Source: Nitrosarchaeum sp. (GTDB taxonomy: Archaea; Thermoproteota; Nitrososphaeria; Nitrososphaerales; Nitrosopumilaceae). Taken from it: a DNA stretch of 6,931 nucleotides. A program made the position numbers and the translations under genes. Below the pieces are notes generated by a model. The model was not told where the DNA came from. It saw only the letters and a program-made list of their open reading frames with translations, and searched no databases. Shown here piece after piece: positions 6,108 to 6,931 of the stretch (position 1 is its first letter; each line of letters begins with the position of its first letter). The stretch covers positions 1 through 6,931 of the forward strand of contig JACRND010000062.1 of the NCBI GenBank assembly GCA_016234975.1, in the 5' to 3' direction.

Positions 6108-6260
6108 TTACATTAGGTCTTCGTCTATTTGTTGAATCGGATCAAGATATTGCTGACATGTGCAATTAGGGATTCTGCACTTGCCCACTTTCATCAATGA
6201 TTTGCTGTCTTTTGATGGAATGTGTGCTTCATTAGTGTGATGGCATCGTTTGCAGTTCAT
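6108..6260 (-). CDS. Small Cys/His-rich putative zinc-binding protein, 50 residues
   Basis: This short ATG frame encodes 50 residues. The N-terminus MNCKRCHHTNEAH carries a CxxCHH group (Cys3, Cys6, His7, His8). A second cluster, KCRIPNCTC, provides Cys28, Cys33 and Cys35. The tail is acidic (QQIDEDLM). Two cysteine clusters about 22 residues apart are enough for one zinc site of knuckle type; several ligand combinations are possible. A strong TTAAATAA box is centred about 25 nt upstream of the ATG, identical to the box before the flavoprotein gene. It lies 37 nt upstream of the 55-residue protein gene in the same direction. Function is unknown; nucleic-acid or protein binding would be usual for such miniproteins. 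Confidence 0.75.
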   Translation of the reverse strand: MNCKRCHHTNEAHIPSKDSKSLMKVGKCRIPNCTCQQYLDPIQQIDEDLM

Positions 6261-6281
6261 AGGAAAAATTTTACTGCCCCA

Positions 6282-6289
6282 TTATTTAA
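6282..6289 (-). promoter_or_regulatory. Box A of the 50-residue Cys-rich protein gene
   Basis: TTAAATAA on the minus strand is centred 25.5 nt before the ATG at 6260. It is the best TATA match in this part of the window. Confidence 0.55.
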
Positions 6290-6365
6290 GCCAGCAAACA
6301 AGTCACAACAATTCAAATATTGCAAAACCAATAGATTGCAATTAACTGTCTTCATTTGCATGTTG

Positions 6366-6560
6366 TTATATTATGTTTTGAACGCGTCCTATTTTTCCAC
6401 TGTTTAATTCAACTTTAATTCCATGAGGATGAAAATTGCTCGAAGTAAGAATTCTCTTAACTATGCCTTCAGTCAAATTTCCTGAACGCTGATCCTGTTT
6501 TTGTACTATTTGCACTTTTATTCCGATCTTTATTTTATTTCTTGAAGGTGCAGCACTCAA
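6366..6560 (-). CDS. YwbE family (DUF2196) protein
   Basis: The 64-residue product aligns over nearly its whole length with the small YwbE/DUF2196 family. GIKVQIVQKQDQRSGNLTEG (residues 13-32) contains the family's KQDQR-(T/S)-G core. It is followed by GIVKRILTSS, then HPHGIKVELNSG and GRVQNII at the very C-terminus. The family is a small beta-barrel-like domain found in bacteria and archaea; its function is not established, and a nucleic-acid or ribosome-related role is only guessed. The TTG at 6560 was chosen because it gives the family's usual length of about 65 and has TTTAGA 26-27 nt upstream. An in-frame TTG at 6632 would add 24 residues with no family resemblance. Confidence 0.85.
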   Translation of the reverse strand: MSAAPSRNKIKIGIKVQIVQKQDQRSGNLTEGIVKRILTSSNFHPHGIKVELNSGKIGRVQNII

Positions 6561-6641
6561 TGATCTTTGGCACGGATAATGGATTCTAAATCTTTGTTTT
6601 AATAAAATTTCGGAGTTTTGAGAGTTACTCAAAACAATTTA

Positions 6642-6884
6642 CTAATTTTGTCTGTGATTTTGGAAACATTCTCTGCAATAAACAGGTCTGTCGTCTTTTG
6701 GTTTGAATGGTATTTGACATTCATTTCCACAGTCGCCACAGGTTGCGGTAAACATTTCTCTTGGTCTATCGTCTCTACTGAACCTGGATCCTCTGTCGCC
6801 TGATCCTCTGCCGCAACTAGATCCTCTATCGCTTGATCCTCTACCGTAACTGGATCTACCGCCAAATCTGGATCCGCCACTACG
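6642..6884 (-). CDS. RG-rich CxxC-x17-CxxC zinc-ribbon protein, second tandem copy without visible start
   Basis: An 80-residue open stretch lies directly behind the stop codon of an upstream copy. Residues 1-42 are low-complexity Gly, Arg and Ser (GRSSYGRGSSDRGSS, GSGDRGSRFSRDDRPRE). Residues 49-73 form a zinc ribbon, CGDC-x17-CREC, with FKPKDDRPVY before the second pair. This is the CxxC-x17-CxxC family common in thaumarchaea, where a Gly/Arg-rich arm precedes one zinc ribbon; RNA binding is a reasonable guess. No ATG, GTG or TTG occurs in frame before Met44 (6753-6755), which would give a bare 37-residue zinc ribbon without box A. The RG part could be made only by readthrough of the TAA at 6885-6887, by frameshifting, or from an undisrupted parental allele. 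A pseudogene fragment or a sequence error at the TAA is possible. Confidence 0.7.
   Translation of the reverse strand, partial: RSGGSRFGGRSSYGRGSSDRGSSCGRGSGDRGSRFSRDDRPREMFTATCGDCGNECQIPFKPKDDRPVYCRECFQNHRQN
6787..6842 (-). repeat. Short tandem-like repeats encoding Arg-Gly-Ser
   Basis: AGAGGATC (minus strand) occurs four times, at 6787, 6802, 6820 and 6835, with spacings of 15, 18 and 15 nt. It always reads Arg-Gly-Ser in the zinc-ribbon frame. The in-frame spacing shows expansion of an RG-type low-complexity arm. Confidence 0.75.
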
Positions 6885-6931
6885 TTATTGTGGTTTATGT
6901 TTTTGGAAACATTCTCTCCAATAAACAGGTC
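6885..6931 (-). CDS. C-terminal end of an upstream CxxC-x17-CxxC zinc-ribbon copy (partial, ligand Cys replaced)
   Basis: The last 47 bases encode (R)PVYWRECFQKHKPQ and a TAA stop. This is the end of a protein homologous to the next copy, which ends PVYCRECFQNHRQN. The KHKPQ end resembles the usual C-terminus of the family. The first Cys of the second CxxC pair is Trp (TGG for TGC), so zinc binding would be impaired unless another residue substitutes. The rest of the gene lies beyond the window. It may be a decaying copy, a diverged paralogue, or the first half of a double-zinc-ribbon gene broken by a stop. Confidence 0.65.
   Translation of the reverse strand, partial: PVYWRECFQKHKPQ

Larger units (their letters stand above)
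6658..6931. repeat. Direct repeat with 243-bp period (31-nt near-identical ends)
   Basis: Positions 6658-6688 and 6901-6931 match at 30 of 31 bases; the single difference is G6675 against C6918. The offset is 243 bp, exactly 81 codons, and the stop codons of the two zinc-ribbon copies (6642-6644 and 6885-6887) are also 243 bp apart. The remaining 16 bases up to the stops match at 9. The repeat probably continues beyond the right edge. Confidence 0.85.

Noticed and set aside
6315..6350. ATTGCAA repeated twice within about 25 nt in the gap after the YwbE gene
   Set aside because: The unit is only 7 nt, the region is very AT-rich, and no third copy or link to a promoter is seen.
6222..6407. Plus-strand 61-residue frame across the gap between two minus-strand genes
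   Set aside because: It runs antisense over the start of the Cys-rich miniprotein and the end of the YwbE gene, and its product is low in charge with no motif.
6561..6632. 24-residue N-terminal extension of the YwbE-family protein from TTG 6632
   Set aside because: It has no resemblance to the family, makes the protein longer than usual, and spans the box A-like TTTAGA that fits the TTG at 6560.
6629..6880. An acidic 83-residue minus-strand frame starting at GTG 6880, rich in Asp, Glu, Ala and Val
   Set aside because: It overlaps the zinc-ribbon frame, which has the CxxC-x17-CxxC signature and a homologous copy next door. The acidic run is the shifted reading of the same AGAGGATC repeats, and no box A lies 25 nt before the GTG.
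1..6931. tRNA, rRNA, CRISPR array, insertion sequence or attachment site
   Set aside because: No cloverleaf, no conserved rRNA stretch, no regularly spaced repeats, no transposase-like frame and no flanking inverted repeats were found. The 243-bp repeat at the right end is coding, not a CRISPR or transposon end.

Overview
The window looks like a piece of an AT-rich, densely packed chromosome from a Nitrososphaerota (Thaumarchaeota) archaeon, probably an ammonia oxidiser of the Nitrosopumilus type. Supporting this are archaeal Pth2 and TruD genes side by side, a geranylgeranyl-reductase-type flavoprotein, a stand-alone Lrp/AsnC ligand-binding (RAM) domain, an RG-rich CxxC-x17-CxxC zinc ribbon, no Shine-Dalgarno sites, and TATA (box A) elements about 25 nt upstream of start codons. 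The lineage call is inferred from gene content and was not tested by a search.

Left part (1-3724): a truncated minus-strand flavoprotein gene diverges from pth2 across one shared AT-rich element. After pth2 comes a secreted or membrane-anchored Vgb/NHL-like beta-propeller protein, whose stop codon overlaps the GTG start of truD by 4 nt. Two tRNA-related enzymes (peptidyl-tRNA hydrolase and tRNA pseudouridine synthase) therefore flank an envelope-type protein.

Middle part (3791-5889): a RAM-domain protein converges on, and overlaps by 4 nt, a two-helix membrane protein. A six-helix membrane protein follows and converges on a one-helix protein with a two-cysteine C-terminal domain. A 166-residue protein ending in a zinc ribbon follows; I recognise it only as a probable lineage-conserved family.

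Right part (5904-6931): everything is on the minus strand. Read in that direction the order is a tandemly duplicated RG-rich zinc ribbon, a YwbE-family protein, a 50-residue Cys-rich protein and a 55-residue helical protein. The last two are very short but have good box A elements. The zinc-ribbon copies are exactly 243 bp (81 codons) apart. The copy at the window edge has Trp in place of a zinc-ligand Cys, and the next copy has no start codon before its RG-rich part. This is the most unusual structure in the window.

No rRNA, tRNA, CRISPR array, insertion sequence or origin was seen. No gap between genes exceeds about 115 bp. Most genes seem to carry their own promoter and to be leaderless or nearly so, which is how several starts were chosen.
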